NCBI GenBank assembly: GCA_003435055.1
Contig: QUMM01000004.1
Location: forward strand, 81,535 to 145,534
Reading direction: 5' to 3'
Length of the DNA: 64,000 nt
Origin: Lachnospiraceae bacterium OF09-6
Lineage (GTDB): Bacteria > Bacillota > Clostridia > Lachnospirales > Lachnospiraceae
Position 1 is the first letter of the stretch; every line of letters begins with the position of its first letter. The notes under the pieces were generated by a model that was not told the origin of the DNA, did not search any database, and worked only from the letters and a program-made list of their open reading frames with translations. Below, one piece after another: positions 53,731-63,842 of this stretch. The position numbers and the translations under genes are program-made.

Positions 53731-54918
53731 ATGCAGGCATTTACACAATATACACCAACCAGAATTGTATTTGGAAAAGACACAGAACAGCAGGCGGGCA
53801 GCCTGGCAAAGCAGATGGGAGCCACAAAAGTATTTGTCATATATGGCGGAGGAAGCGTAGTCAGAAGCGGTTTGCTGGAACGCGTAACCACATCTCTTTC
53901 GAAAGCGGGACTTGAATGGGTGGCAGTGGGCGGTGTGAAACCGAATCCGCGTCTGGCGTTTGCAAGAGAATGTGTGGAAAAATCAAAAGTATTCGGTACA
54001 GACTTTGTGCTTGCCATTGGCGGAGGCAGTGTAATTGACACCGGAAAAGCCATTGCCCACGGAACGGCGAATCCGGATACCGATATCTGGGATTTCTGGA
54101 CAGGAAAGCAGAAAGTAACCAGATCCTTGCCGGTGGGAATGGTGCTGACTTTATCAGCAGCAGGAAGTGAGACCAGTGATTCAGCTGTTCTGACGAATGA
54201 AGAAACTCATATCAAGCGTGGATTATCCACAGATTTTAACCGTCCGGCATTTGCGATTATGAACCCGGAACTGACATTCACCTTACCAAAGTATCAGGTA
54301 GGATGCGGAATCGTGGACATCTGTATGCACACACTGGATCGTTATTTTACAAAATCAGAACACAATGAGCTGACAGATGAGATTGCAGAAGGTCTGCTTC
54401 GCACAGTAATCCGTAATGGAAAGACTGCCATAAAAGATGCCCGTAATTATGATGCTATGAGTGAACTGATGTGGGCAGGAAGCCTTTCTCACAATGGTCT
54501 GACAGGTCTGGGCGCACAGAAAGATTTCGCAGTGCATCAGTTAGGACATGAGTTGAGCTCCAGATTTGATCTGGCACATGGAGCAAGCCTCTCCGCAGTA
54601 TGGGAATCCTGGGCTTTGTATGTATACCAGGAAAAACCGGAGCGATTCGCTCAGTATGCCAGAAAGGTATGGAATGTAAAAGAAAACGATACGGAAAAAG
54701 CTGCATTAGAGGGAATCTGGCAGACCGTAGATTACTTCAGATCACTGGATATGCCAACCAGTTTCGGTGAGGCAGAAGGAGTCGGAGTGCAGAGTGACGA
54801 GACGCTTCACGCCATGGCACATAGCTGCACCTATGAAGGCAGCAGGACAATAGGATCCTTCCATGTGTGCGATGAAGAGGATATCTACAAGATCTATAAA
54901 ATGGCGAATAAGATATAA
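53731..54918 (+). CDS. Iron-containing alcohol dehydrogenase (butanol dehydrogenase type)
   Basis: A 395-residue group III dehydrogenase. The NAD(P) site is LAIGGGSVIDTGKAIAHG and the metal ligands are Asp and His in GIVDICMHTLDRY and the two His in HQLGHELSSRFDLAHGASLS. Length and the start FTQYTPTRIVFGKDTE fit the BdhA/YqhD branch, which reduces aldehydes with NAD(P)H. RBS CGAGGAGG. It lies after the permease and the hairpin repeat with its own leader. It could remove an aldehyde made by the amine oxidase cluster; that link is inference. Confidence 0.93.
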   Translation: MQAFTQYTPTRIVFGKDTEQQAGSLAKQMGATKVFVIYGGGSVVRSGLLERVTTSLSKAGLEWVAVGGVKPNPRLAFARECVEKSKVFGTDFVLAIGGGSVIDTGKAIAHGTANPDTDIWDFWTGKQKVTRSLPVGMVLTLSAAGSETSDSAVLTNEETHIKRGLSTDFNRPAFAIMNPELTFTLPKYQVGCGIVDICMHTLDRYFTKSEHNELTDEIAEGLLRTVIRNGKTAIKDARNYDAMSELMWAGSLSHNGLTGLGAQKDFAVHQLGHELSSRFDLAHGASLSAVWESWALYVYQEKPERFAQYARKVWNVKENDTEKAALEGIWQTVDYFRSLDMPTSFGEAEGVGVQSDETLHAMAHSCTYEGSRTIGSFHVCDEEDIYKIYKMANKI

Positions 54919-54970
54919 TATTCATACCATAGTGAAGCAGGGGTTACGAGGAACACTTTGTCTCACTTTC

Positions 54971-56279
54971 ATGGAAAATCTGGATTACCTGGACGAAGAG
55001 ACTCTGGCAGCGTTGAATCGGAAGCTGGGACGGGAAAATGATTCCTTTGGGTCTTCCAATGAAAAGAAAGGCGGTATTGCACTTTAACGGACAGGGCATG
55101 ATGGCTCTCTTAAAACTGCTGCAGGTGAATCTGCCATTGTATGACGATTATATTTATTATAATGGAGAGCTGGAGAATTCCTGGAAGGAATTCTCCAGAA
55201 CGCATAATCGAAATGGAGATGACAGCGGAGACGAAGGTGGAGAGACTGACGGTGTTTCAGCGAATTATTGTGGAACTTCTCCGTTCGGTGGTAGCTGGCA
55301 ATCATCTGATCGTACTGGAAGAGATTGGCGCACTGATCAGTGACCGGGAACTGGAACAACTGCATCAGATCCTGCATCATTATGCCGAAAATGAATTTTC
55401 CTTTCTGTACATCAGCCCTCACTTTGAAGAGGAGAACAATTTCTGTGACAGGGTGTCATTTCTGACTAACGGACGGATCTGGAAAGTCATTCTCAAAGAG
55501 ATGATGAAAAACCAGACCTAGGAGATTTACGATTGCAACCACTACAATATGGAATATAATCAGATGGTGCGTTCCATCTGGAAAAAAGAGAACGGGAAGG
55601 TACTGAGCGAGAATTATACACTGTTTGGCGTTTTTTCAGTGAGGCGATCAGCAGAAACATTGAGTTCCCTGTCTACAAGGGAGAATATCTGGCTATTCAG
55701 ATTCATGAGAACAAGATTCTCCAGGAAATGATTGAAAAATTGCAGACCGATATCATAAAAGATGAGAAAGCGGCAATTATTCAGGAATCACCCACGTCCA
55801 GTATGATTTTCCATGGACTAAGCTACATGGATAATCTGTGTATGTCTCTTTCCAGAAGAATGGGAAATATCTGGAAAAACAACAGTATACGGGGAAGCAT
55901 CCGCAGAGAATACGAAGACATTCTGGGGGAAGAGGTGTTTGACATGAAAGTGGAAAACTTAAGTGAAAAACAGAAATATCAGTTGATCTATAGTCGTGTG
56001 ATGCTGCAGAATCCACAGATTGTATACTGTATTAAGCCGTTCAAAGGAGCAGATCTGGCACACCGCATACATATCTGGAAGTTGCTGGAGATGCTGCTGG
56101 ATCGTGGAATCACAGTAGTGGATATTTCACTGAATCTTTCTGACTCCCTGTCTCTGGCAGACCGTTTATTGATGATAGAGCATGATGGAACTGTCCGGGA
56201 GATCCCAAAAGAAAACTTTGCATTTGTGCCACGGAATGTTCCGTGGGGAACCTTCTACAGAGTGGGAACCCCTCTGTAA
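54971..56279 (+). pseudogene. Degenerate tandem ABC-ATPase-like gene, several frame breaks
   Basis: Fragments in changing frames resemble both halves of a sugar-importer ATPase. First half: LKLLQVNLPLYDDYIYYNGE (55038 frame), then HLIVLEEIGALISDRELEQLHQIL and FLYISPHFEEENNFCDRVSFLTNGR (55141-55521), the Walker B / D-loop / switch order. A TAG follows at 55519. Second half: YLAIQIHENKILQEMIEKLQ to KVENLSEKQKYQLIYSRVMLQNPQIVYCIKPFKGADLAHRIHIWKLLEMLLDRGITVVDISLNLSDSLSLADRLLMI (to 56279). Walker A glycines are absent and the signature is SEKQ. One CC-to-C loss explains the break near 55635; the others remain. Either a decayed gene or a non-catalytic relative with errors. Confidence 0.55.
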
Positions 56280-56296
56280 AATGGTAGATATGAGAA

Positions 56297-56317
56297 CCCC
56301 GGATGAATTCATCGGGG
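56297..56317. terminator. Palindrome between converging genes
   Basis: CCCCGGATGAATTCATCGGGG is a near-perfect palindrome between the ABC-like pseudogene and the rpiR gene. T-tracts are weak, so it is only a probable terminator. Confidence 0.4.
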
Positions 56318-56335
56318 GAGATTTATGAAACCAGA

Positions 56336-57178
56336 TCACAGCATCTTGTCTGCAATGACTCTGGAAGTCAGCTTTTTGTTATTTTCAGCATCTGTGCCCA
56401 TAGCTTGATAAACCTTGGCATACAGGAGATCCATCATAAAGAGCTGGGAAGTTTTGGCGGTAATGGAGCCACCTGCAAAAGGACCCTCAGCAGCGCCACT
56501 GAGCAGTACGACATCACTGTATTCAGCTGCTGGTGTCTCTGAAAATTCGGTAATAAAAATTACTTTTGCGCCTCGCATATGAGATAACTTCGCAATAGTA
56601 ATGGCATCTTTGGTTATGCCAGAATTACTATAAATCACAGATACATACCCTTCTTTCACCAGACTGGCTTTTGTCAGCTGCTGGTGCAAATCAGCATCAA
56701 ATCCAACATTTGGTATAATTTTTGAAAATTTCAGATGTGTTTCTTCAGCGGAAAGTGCAGAACCGCCGGCTCCGAAAAAATAAATAAAGTCTGCATGCAA
56801 CAGGATATTCACGGCTTTGTCAATGGCTGAGTAATCCAGAGAGCTATAGGTTTTCTGAATTGCAGCACGGTAGATGGACATGACCTGATGAGCCAGATCC
56901 TCTTCATTATGAGGAAGGTCAGACACATCTGTTCCAATGGAAGCAGTATTATTCAGAGCCAGAGAAATACGAAATTCCTGATAACCATTGAAATCGAGCG
57001 TTTTGCAGAAGCGAAAGACACTGGTTTCCCCCACCTTGCATAATTTTGCCATGTCAGTAATCGTTGAGTTTAATGCAATCTGTGGAGAACTCAAAACAAA
57101 ATCCGCAACCTTTTTTTCAGCATTTGTCATTTCATCATATTTTGAGGTGATAACAGTGGTAAGATTCGGTGCGTTCAT
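56336..57178 (-). CDS. RpiR/MurR family transcriptional regulator of the sialic acid locus
   Basis: A 280-residue regulator. The N-terminal HTH_6 domain is EMTNAEKKVADFVLSSPQIALNSTITDMAKLCKVGETSVFRFCKTLDFNGYQEFR. The sugar-isomerase (SIS) domain begins FIYFFGAGGSALSAEETHLKFSK and has SVIYSNSGITKDAI, which binds a phosphosugar. RBS AAGGAG. It is divergent from the importer operon, with a long palindrome in the shared region. It probably senses ManNAc-6-P or GlcNAc-6-P, as NanR-type RpiR proteins do. Confidence 0.92.
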   Translation of the reverse strand: MNAPNLTTVITSKYDEMTNAEKKVADFVLSSPQIALNSTITDMAKLCKVGETSVFRFCKTLDFNGYQEFRISLALNNTASIGTDVSDLPHNEEDLAHQVMSIYRAAIQKTYSSLDYSAIDKAVNILLHADFIYFFGAGGSALSAEETHLKFSKIIPNVGFDADLHQQLTKASLVKEGYVSVIYSNSGITKDAITIAKLSHMRGAKVIFITEFSETPAAEYSDVVLLSGAAEGPFAGGSITAKTSQLFMMDLLYAKVYQAMGTDAENNKKLTSRVIADKML

Positions 57179-57429
57179 AATAAAAATCTCCTTAAATCAA
57201 TTTGGAAAGATAAATCCCTGTCTCTATTGTATTTATTTTAGAGTAAAAAAACAATAGAAAAAGAAATTTTTTTTCAAAAACGGAAAATGCGAAAAATATA
57301 TTCCAGAAAAGTAAAGAGAAAATGAAAATTATTTCAGAAAACATGAAATACAGAAAGTAAAAATGCATAAAACAAATTAGTTTCATTGTGAAAATCTAGC
57401 AAAAATGGTGCGCTAATGGTAAAAAAGTA

Positions 57430-57488
57430 TTGACAATATAAACAGAATGGGGCATAATCCAGATATCGAAAAAAATTTTTTCCATATC
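57430..57488 (+). promoter_or_regulatory. Promoter and RpiR operator of the nan operon
   Basis: TTGACA (57430-57435) and CATAAT (57453-57458) with a 17-nt spacer. The 27-bp near-perfect palindrome 57462-57488 (GATAT-C-GAAAAAA...TTTTTTC-C-ATATC) follows and covers the expected start site. A repressor bound there would block initiation. The RpiR protein encoded divergently is the likely ligand. Confidence 0.75.
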
Positions 57489-57506
57489 AAGAAGGAGGAA
57501 AAAGGA

Positions 57507-58793
57507 ATGAGAAAAAAATTTGTCAGTGCGTTACTTTGTACAACCATGATTGCTTCACTTGGCACCTTTGCATTTGCTGATGATGCATCTGCAGAGAAAC
57601 CATTTGAAGGCCAGAAGCTTACCGTATTGTATATGTCAGGTGTCTATGCGGATGCTGCGAACTCCATGGTAGATGAATTTGAGGAGGCAACAGGAGCAAC
57701 GGTAGAAGTGATCGATATGCCGTATTCTGAATTGCATGAAAAGATTTTGCTGGATTTGACCAGCCAGGCGGGTACATATGATGTGATCGATGTAGCAAGC
57801 CAGTGGGATGGAGAATTTGCTCCATATCTGACAGATCTTCAGGAGAACATCGACAAAGATGGATTTGATATGTCAGAGTACATTGACAATGTACTGGCGA
57901 ACAGTGGAGAATGGCAGGGACATTACTATGGTATTCCAAATGCCAGTACACCACAGCTTTTCGCATACAGAACAGACCTTCTGCCGGATGGACTTGCTGA
58001 TACATGGGAAGGTTTCAGAGAGCAGCTTGCATCTGTAAATGATCCAGACAATGGAGTTTACGGTGATTCTATTTCCGGTATTGCCGGACAGCTGGGCGGT
58101 GTATTTGATTATGTACTTTGGTCCATGGGCGGTGCCTGGGCTGATGAAGACTGGAACGTGACCATTGATTCTGAAGCAACGAGAAATGCGTTGGAACATC
58201 TGATGGCAGTTCAGGAATATTGTGATCCGAACTGGCTGAACTGGGGAACTGATCAGTCAATTCAGGCATTCCTGGATGGTAGCGCAGCAGTATGTGAGAC
58301 ATGGCCAACATTAGGTTTGACACAGGCAGCAGATGATCCAGAACAGTCTAAGGTTGTTGGTAAGTGGGCATTATCTACGATCCCATATGACCAGACAGGT
58401 ACAACACTTTTGAGTGCATGGGATTGCTCTATTCCTGCATTCTCCAAGAATCAGGAACTGGCCTGGGAATGGATTAAGATGTACACAAGTATGGACAAGC
58501 AGAATGAGTTCTATGAAAACTATGGAATCCTTTCTCCTAGAAAAGAGTTCTGGGAGCAGGATGGTATCAAAGGAACCTATATGGATCAGGTACGTGAAGC
58601 TCTTGACACCGCAAATATGTGGTGGAGAATCCCGGCTTCTACACAGGTTGACAGCATGCTGAATACAGTAGTTGGTTCTTATCTATCCGGACAGGAAGAT
58701 CTGGAAACCACTATTGCAGATATGCAGGCAGGTATCGAGGAAGCTCTGGAAGCAGCTCCACCTGAAGAAGGCGTAAAGAACTACAACAGATAA
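57507..58793 (+). CDS. Sugar ABC transporter substrate-binding protein (sialic acid-type locus)
   Basis: Start MRKKFVSALLCTTMIASLG (57507), 6 nt after AGGAGGAAAA; the frame extends 60 nt further 5' into the operator. The protein has 428 residues, with a signal peptide ending TFAFA|DDAS and no proper lipobox. The mature part reads LTVLYMSGVYADAANSMVDEFEEATGATVEVIDMPYSELHEKI, family 1, and later AWDCSIPAFSKNQELAWEWIKMYTS. By context it takes up sialic acid, an anhydro form or ManNAc. Confidence 0.9.
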   Translation: MRKKFVSALLCTTMIASLGTFAFADDASAEKPFEGQKLTVLYMSGVYADAANSMVDEFEEATGATVEVIDMPYSELHEKILLDLTSQAGTYDVIDVASQWDGEFAPYLTDLQENIDKDGFDMSEYIDNVLANSGEWQGHYYGIPNASTPQLFAYRTDLLPDGLADTWEGFREQLASVNDPDNGVYGDSISGIAGQLGGVFDYVLWSMGGAWADEDWNVTIDSEATRNALEHLMAVQEYCDPNWLNWGTDQSIQAFLDGSAAVCETWPTLGLTQAADDPEQSKVVGKWALSTIPYDQTGTTLLSAWDCSIPAFSKNQELAWEWIKMYTSMDKQNEFYENYGILSPRKEFWEQDGIKGTYMDQVREALDTANMWWRIPASTQVDSMLNTVVGSYLSGQEDLETTIADMQAGIEEALEAAPPEEGVKNYNR

Positions 58794-58813
58794 TGAAGTA
58801 GAATGTCTCAATA

Positions 58814-58846
58814 CAGGGCTTACTCACAAAATGGTGGGTAAGCCCT
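58814..58846 (+). terminator. Intra-operon hairpin after binding-protein gene
   Basis: AGGGCTTACTCAC and GTGGGTAAGCCCT pair with one mismatch. No T-tract follows. Such a hairpin between binding protein and permeases usually protects the upstream message and lowers permease expression. Confidence 0.6.
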
Positions 58847-58893
58847 AATTAAAAGAAAAAAGAAATACTCTGTTCAGAAAGTGAGCCATAAAC

Positions 58894-59814
58894 ATGAAAG
58901 CACAAAATAAAGCAAATGGGGCACCTAAAATGAAACACCGTAATGAGACGGTATGGTCCTGGCTGTTTATGTTGCCAACCATGATCTTTTTAGGTGTGAC
59001 GGCATTATTACCGCTGTTATATTCTGTATATTTAAGTTTTTTCAAATATAAGATTAATTTACCGAATGCTGTTCCGATATTCAATGGACTGGGAAATTAC
59101 ATCAAGATGTTTACTGATAAAACCCTTGCGGTCAGCACTGGGAACACGGTACTTTTTGCAGTAATTTCTGTGGCGCTGGAACTGGTGATTGGTATTATTG
59201 TGGCTATGGTACTATGTTCAGATATGCTCTGGGCTAAGATCTGTACCACGATTCTTCTGATTCCTATGATTATGGCTCCGGTTGCTATTGGTACTACCTG
59301 GAGAATGATGTTGGATGGAACCACAGGTATCATTAATTATCTGTTAAGTTTTCTTGGAATTCCAAGTATCAACTGGTTAAGCAATCCTAAGTATGCTATG
59401 CCGGCAGTAATATTTGTTAATGTGTGGCAGTTGGTACCATGGGTAGCGATTATTGGTGCTGCTGGTCTGAAAGCACTTCCGGCAGACTGTTTTGAAGCGG
59501 CACGTATTGACGGAGCGAAGAATTCACAGATTTTTGCAAAAATTGTTCTTCCGATGATTAGCCCATTACTGGTTATCATCACCATGCTTCGGTTTGTGGA
59601 TGCATTTAAAGTATTTGATACAGTATACACTATGACAAATGGTGGGCCAGGAACAGCAACAGAGATGCTTCCAAACTATATTTACAAACAAGGATTGAAA
59701 TTCTTTGACGCAGGTTATACCGCAGCACTGGCCGTTATGTTCGTTTTGATTATGACAGTCGTTACGTTAATATTCCTGAAACTGAGAAAATTTGTGGAGG
59801 AGAAGGTAGCATGA
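58894..59814 (+). CDS. Sugar ABC transporter permease, MalF-type
   Basis: A 306-residue protein with six TM helices. The cytoplasmic start is MKAQNKANGAPKMKHRNETV, and TM1 is WSWLFMLPTMIFLGVTALLPLLYSVY. The EAA loop reads EAARIDGAKNSQIFAKIVLPMISPLL. An ATG at 58930 is an alternative start. The stop overlaps the next start in ATGA. Part of the sialic acid-type importer; the ATPase is not in the window. Confidence 0.92.
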   Translation: MKAQNKANGAPKMKHRNETVWSWLFMLPTMIFLGVTALLPLLYSVYLSFFKYKINLPNAVPIFNGLGNYIKMFTDKTLAVSTGNTVLFAVISVALELVIGIIVAMVLCSDMLWAKICTTILLIPMIMAPVAIGTTWRMMLDGTTGIINYLLSFLGIPSINWLSNPKYAMPAVIFVNVWQLVPWVAIIGAAGLKALPADCFEAARIDGAKNSQIFAKIVLPMISPLLVIITMLRFVDAFKVFDTVYTMTNGGPGTATEMLPNYIYKQGLKFFDAGYTAALAVMFVLIMTVVTLIFLKLRKFVEEKVA

Positions 59815-60686
59815 GAAAGAAGAAAGAAAAAGAAGTCTCCGTTATGGATGACGTTATTGGAAATTTTGCGGGACGCCCTGCCCGTGTTATCATTGTTGCC
59901 ATCACCATGATTGCCATTATCTTTCCGTTATACTGGCTGGTAACAAGTTCGTTTAAAGTGAAGGCAGATTATCTGGCAAATCCGCCAGTGATTTTTCCAC
60001 ATCGTTTCACTTTGGAAAGTTTCCAACAGGTATTGCAGATGAATGGACTGTTAAATCAGTTCATTAACTCCTTTATTGTGGCAGCGGTATCTACAGCAAT
60101 TTCATTGGTATTTGGTTCTATGGCAGCCTACTCTGTTGCCAGAGGACGTTTCCACAAGACAGTCCGTGGGGCATTTGGTCTGTGGTTCATGGTTCAGAAA
60201 ATGTACCCGGCTATTGCAACAGCAATCCCGATTTATCTGGTTATGAGAAATTTACATCTGATTGATACCAGAACTGCTCTGATCATTATGAATACCAGCT
60301 TTAATCTGCCATTGGTTATATGGCTGATGATGGGATTTTTCGAACAGGTGCCTCTGGAAATGGAAGAGTCGGCTAAGATTGACGGAGCAACTTTTCTGCA
60401 GAAGTTTTTTAAGGTAGTATTTCCGGTGACAAAACCAGGATTAGTAGCGGCAGGTATTCTTGCTTTTATCGGAGCATGGAATGAATTTCTGTTTGCGGTT
60501 ATCCTCAGCATTAACAAATCCAAGACCCTTCCGGTGGTTATTGCGGGATTTATTACTGATCGTGGGCTGGAATGGGGACCTATGGCAGCTACTTCTGTGA
60601 TTACACTGATCCCGGTATTGATTCTGGTACTGCTTGCGCAAAAACAGTTTGTTCAGGGTCTGGCCATGGGGGCTGTAAAAGGATAA
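59811..60686 (+). CDS. Sugar ABC transporter permease, MalG-type
   Basis: A 291-residue protein with six TM helices. TM1 is VIIVAITMIAIIFPLYWLVTSSF, and the EAA loop is EESAKIDGATFLQKFFKVVFPVTKPGLVAAG, followed by FIGAWNEFLFAVILS. It ends FVQGLAMGAVKG. Translation is coupled with the MalF-type partner by ATGA. Frame intact. Confidence 0.93.
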   Translation: MRKKKEKEVSVMDDVIGNFAGRPARVIIVAITMIAIIFPLYWLVTSSFKVKADYLANPPVIFPHRFTLESFQQVLQMNGLLNQFINSFIVAAVSTAISLVFGSMAAYSVARGRFHKTVRGAFGLWFMVQKMYPAIATAIPIYLVMRNLHLIDTRTALIIMNTSFNLPLVIWLMMGFFEQVPLEMEESAKIDGATFLQKFFKVVFPVTKPGLVAAGILAFIGAWNEFLFAVILSINKSKTLPVVIAGFITDRGLEWGPMAATSVITLIPVLILVLLAQKQFVQGLAMGAVKG

Positions 60687-60707
60687 CATAGATTGTAAGG
60701 AGAAAAA

Positions 60708-61325
60708 ATGAAGAGAATAGTATGCTTTGGTGATTCTAATACATATGGATATGATGCAATCACCGATGGAAGATTTGACGAAAATACAAGATGGACCTGC
60801 GTATTGCAGAAGCTGGCAGGTCCAGATTATACGATTATAGAAGAAGGATTAAGTGGGCGGACAACCTGCTATCGGGATCCAATTAATGAGGGGATGGCTG
60901 GAATGGATTACATATACCCTTGTCTGATGAGCCATGGACCATTTGATACATTAATCATTATGTTGGGTACCAATGATTGCAAAGAACGGTTCTCTGCAAC
61001 ACCAAAGAACATTGCAGATGGTATGAAGCGACTGGTAGAAAAAGCAAAGGGCATGCCAGTATGGAATGGAGTACCGGACATCATTGTGATTTCTCCGGCA
61101 CCGATTAGGAAAGAATGTGAAAGCAGTTTTGTAGCTGGCGAGATGGGGATCAGTTCTGATAAATCTTATCAGCTGGCAAGAGAATACAGCATCATGGCAA
61201 AACTAGAGAAAGTGCGTTTCCTGGATGCAGCAAGTATGGATATGAATACGATAGACTATATGCATCTTTCTGCAAAAGGACACAGACAGCTGGCAGAAAT
61301 GATCTGGGAAGAACTGCAAAAATAA
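60708..61325 (+). CDS. SGNH/GDSL hydrolase, possible sialate O-acetylesterase
   Basis: A 205-residue cytoplasmic esterase. Block I is VCFGDSNTYGYD (nucleophile Ser), block II is EEGLSGRTT, block III is MLGTNDCK and block V is IDYMHLSAKGH (Asp and His). All catalytic residues are present. RBS AAGGAG. Between the importer and nagB/nanE, the likely task is removal of O-acetyl groups from imported sialic acid, as NanS does in other bacteria; specificity is inference. Confidence 0.87.
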   Translation: MKRIVCFGDSNTYGYDAITDGRFDENTRWTCVLQKLAGPDYTIIEEGLSGRTTCYRDPINEGMAGMDYIYPCLMSHGPFDTLIIMLGTNDCKERFSATPKNIADGMKRLVEKAKGMPVWNGVPDIIVISPAPIRKECESSFVAGEMGISSDKSYQLAREYSIMAKLEKVRFLDAASMDMNTIDYMHLSAKGHRQLAEMIWEELQK

Positions 61326-61346
61326 TCTGGTGCAGAAATTGGATGA

Positions 61347-62090
<744 letters not shown>

Positions 62091-62176
62091 TGCTGGATAT
62101 AAGCTGCTGTCTGCTAATGCAGGCACTTAGGCGGCAAAATGCATTGTAAGAAGCATAAAGCAGGAGGAACAAAATC

Positions 62177-62887
62177 ATGACAAAAAAAGAACTGCTGGAT
62201 GCCATTCACGGACGAATGATTGTATCCTGCCAGGCAGTTAAGGGTGAACCTTTATATGTAGAAGAAAAGTCAGTAATGTATTTAATGGCAAGAGCCGCAA
62301 AACAGGCTGGTGCCACTATGATTCGGACCAGTGGGGTTCGGGATGTAGTTGCCATTAAAGAGGAGACTGGCTTACCAGTGATAGGACTGATTAAGATTCA
62401 ATATGAAGGATATGATGCCTATATTACTCCTACGATGAAAGAAGTGGATGAGCTGGTGGAAGCAGGAGCTGATATTGTAGCATTGGACTGTACCATACGG
62501 AAAAGAGGAGATGGTACAACGATCAATGAATTTATTGCTCAGATTAAGGAAAAGTATCCAGATCTAATGTTAATGGCAGATGTTTCTAACTATGAAGAAG
62601 GTGTGAATGCATGGAAGTGCGGAGTAGATATAGTTGGCACAACCATGAGTGGATATACACCGTACACAGAAGCTAAAGATGGACCAGATTATGAGTTGAT
62701 GAGCCATCTGGCGGCAGATCTTGATATTCCGGTTATCGGTGAAGGTAAGATCCACAGCCCGGAAGAAGCAGTAAAGGCGTTATCTACTGGAGTATGGGCC
62801 ATCGTGGTAGGAGGGGCTATTACAAGACCGCTTGAAATTGCACAACGATTTATGAAAGCAATTGCCAAAGCAAAAGGAGAAGCGTAA
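62177..62887 (+). CDS. nanE: N-acetylmannosamine-6-phosphate 2-epimerase
   Basis: A 236-residue TIM-barrel enzyme: MIVSCQAVKGEPLY, GLIKIQYEGYDAYITPTMKEVDEL, DIVALDCTIRKRGDG, MLMADVSNYEEGVNAWKCGVDIVGTTMSGYT (catalytic Lys and Asp region) and VIGEGKIHSPEEAVKAL. It turns ManNAc-6-P into GlcNAc-6-P. RBS AGGAGG. The stop overlaps the kinase start (TAATG). This gene and the next define the locus as ManNAc/sialic acid catabolism. Confidence 0.95.
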   Translation: MTKKELLDAIHGRMIVSCQAVKGEPLYVEEKSVMYLMARAAKQAGATMIRTSGVRDVVAIKEETGLPVIGLIKIQYEGYDAYITPTMKEVDELVEAGADIVALDCTIRKRGDGTTINEFIAQIKEKYPDLMLMADVSNYEEGVNAWKCGVDIVGTTMSGYTPYTEAKDGPDYELMSHLAADLDIPVIGEGKIHSPEEAVKALSTGVWAIVVGGAITRPLEIAQRFMKAIAKAKGEA

Positions 62888-63774
62888 TGAAAATTTCCGT
62901 ATTGGATATAGGAGGAACCGCAATTAAATCGGGTATCTGGGACGGACGAGAATTTTCTTCCTGTGGCGAGGATAAAACAGAGACACGAAAAGGCGGTGAA
63001 GGGGTATTACAGTGCATGAGAGATATTCTTCACCGCCTGCATGCCGAGGAGGCAGATGCTATAGGAATCAGTACGGCAGGAGATGTGAATGCAGAAACTG
63101 GTACGATACATTATGCCAATCAGAATATCCCGGGGTACATAGGGACAGAGATTGCCAAAAATCTGGAGAAAGAATTTGGTATTCCGGTAGCAGTAGAAAA
63201 TGATGTGAATTCAGCGGCACTTGGAGAATATGTGGCCGGTGCCGGAAAAGGAACCAACTGTTTTCTATGCTTGACCTATGGGACGGGAATCGGTGGTGGC
63301 ATCATTATTAATGGCGAGGTGCTGGAGGGGAAAAACTGGGCTGCGGCTAATTTTGGTGGAATTCTGATTCACCCGGAAAAGAGGAAGCCTGGGAAGCAGC
63401 TTTCAGGATGTTATGAACGCTATGCATCTACTACGGCATTGGTGCGTAATGCTGAGAAAATTGATTCACAGCTAAACAGTGGACGCAGAATTTTTGAAGC
63501 AATCGACAGACCAGGAGTAAAAGAAATAGTGGATTGTTGGATTGATGAAATTACCTATGGACTTATCAGTCTGATACATATTTTTGACCCGGATAAAATA
63601 GCGCTGGGCGGTGGCATTATGGCACAACAATATGTATATGAAGAGGTGAAAAGAAAAACGATTGAAAGAATAGAAAACAATTTCAAAGATATCCAACTGG
63701 TGCAGACTGAGCTTGGAAATCAGGCAGGTATGATGGGAGCAGCATATCGGGCTATGAAAAAACTGAAAAAATGA
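62887..63774 (+). CDS. nanK: ROK family kinase, probable N-acetylmannosamine kinase
   Basis: A 295-residue sugar kinase. The phosphate-binding start is SVLDIGGTAIKSGIWDG, and VENDVNSAALGEYVAGAG holds the catalytic Asp; TYGTGIGGGIIINGEVLEG is the second ATP loop. The ROK zinc motif is reduced: KQLSGCYERYAS keeps one Cys, while the usual CxCG part is missing. It probably phosphorylates ManNAc for NanE. The neuraminate lyase gene is not in the window and may lie to the right. Confidence 0.9.
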   Translation: MKISVLDIGGTAIKSGIWDGREFSSCGEDKTETRKGGEGVLQCMRDILHRLHAEEADAIGISTAGDVNAETGTIHYANQNIPGYIGTEIAKNLEKEFGIPVAVENDVNSAALGEYVAGAGKGTNCFLCLTYGTGIGGGIIINGEVLEGKNWAAANFGGILIHPEKRKPGKQLSGCYERYASTTALVRNAEKIDSQLNSGRRIFEAIDRPGVKEIVDCWIDEITYGLISLIHIFDPDKIALGGGIMAQQYVYEEVKRKTIERIENNFKDIQLVQTELGNQAGMMGAAYRAMKKLKK

Positions 63775-63781
63775 ATAAAAA

Positions 63782-63822
63782 CAGGGAACATATCAAGGGA
63801 AAATGATATGCTCCCTGAATCA
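63782..63822 (+). terminator. Hairpin terminator after nan operon
   Basis: CAGGGAACATATCA (63782-63795) and TGATATGCTCCCTG (63804-63817) pair with one mismatch around an 8-nt loop. The T-tract is weak. Confidence 0.6.
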
Positions 63823-63842
63823 TTGTATGGCAGAAAAATAAA

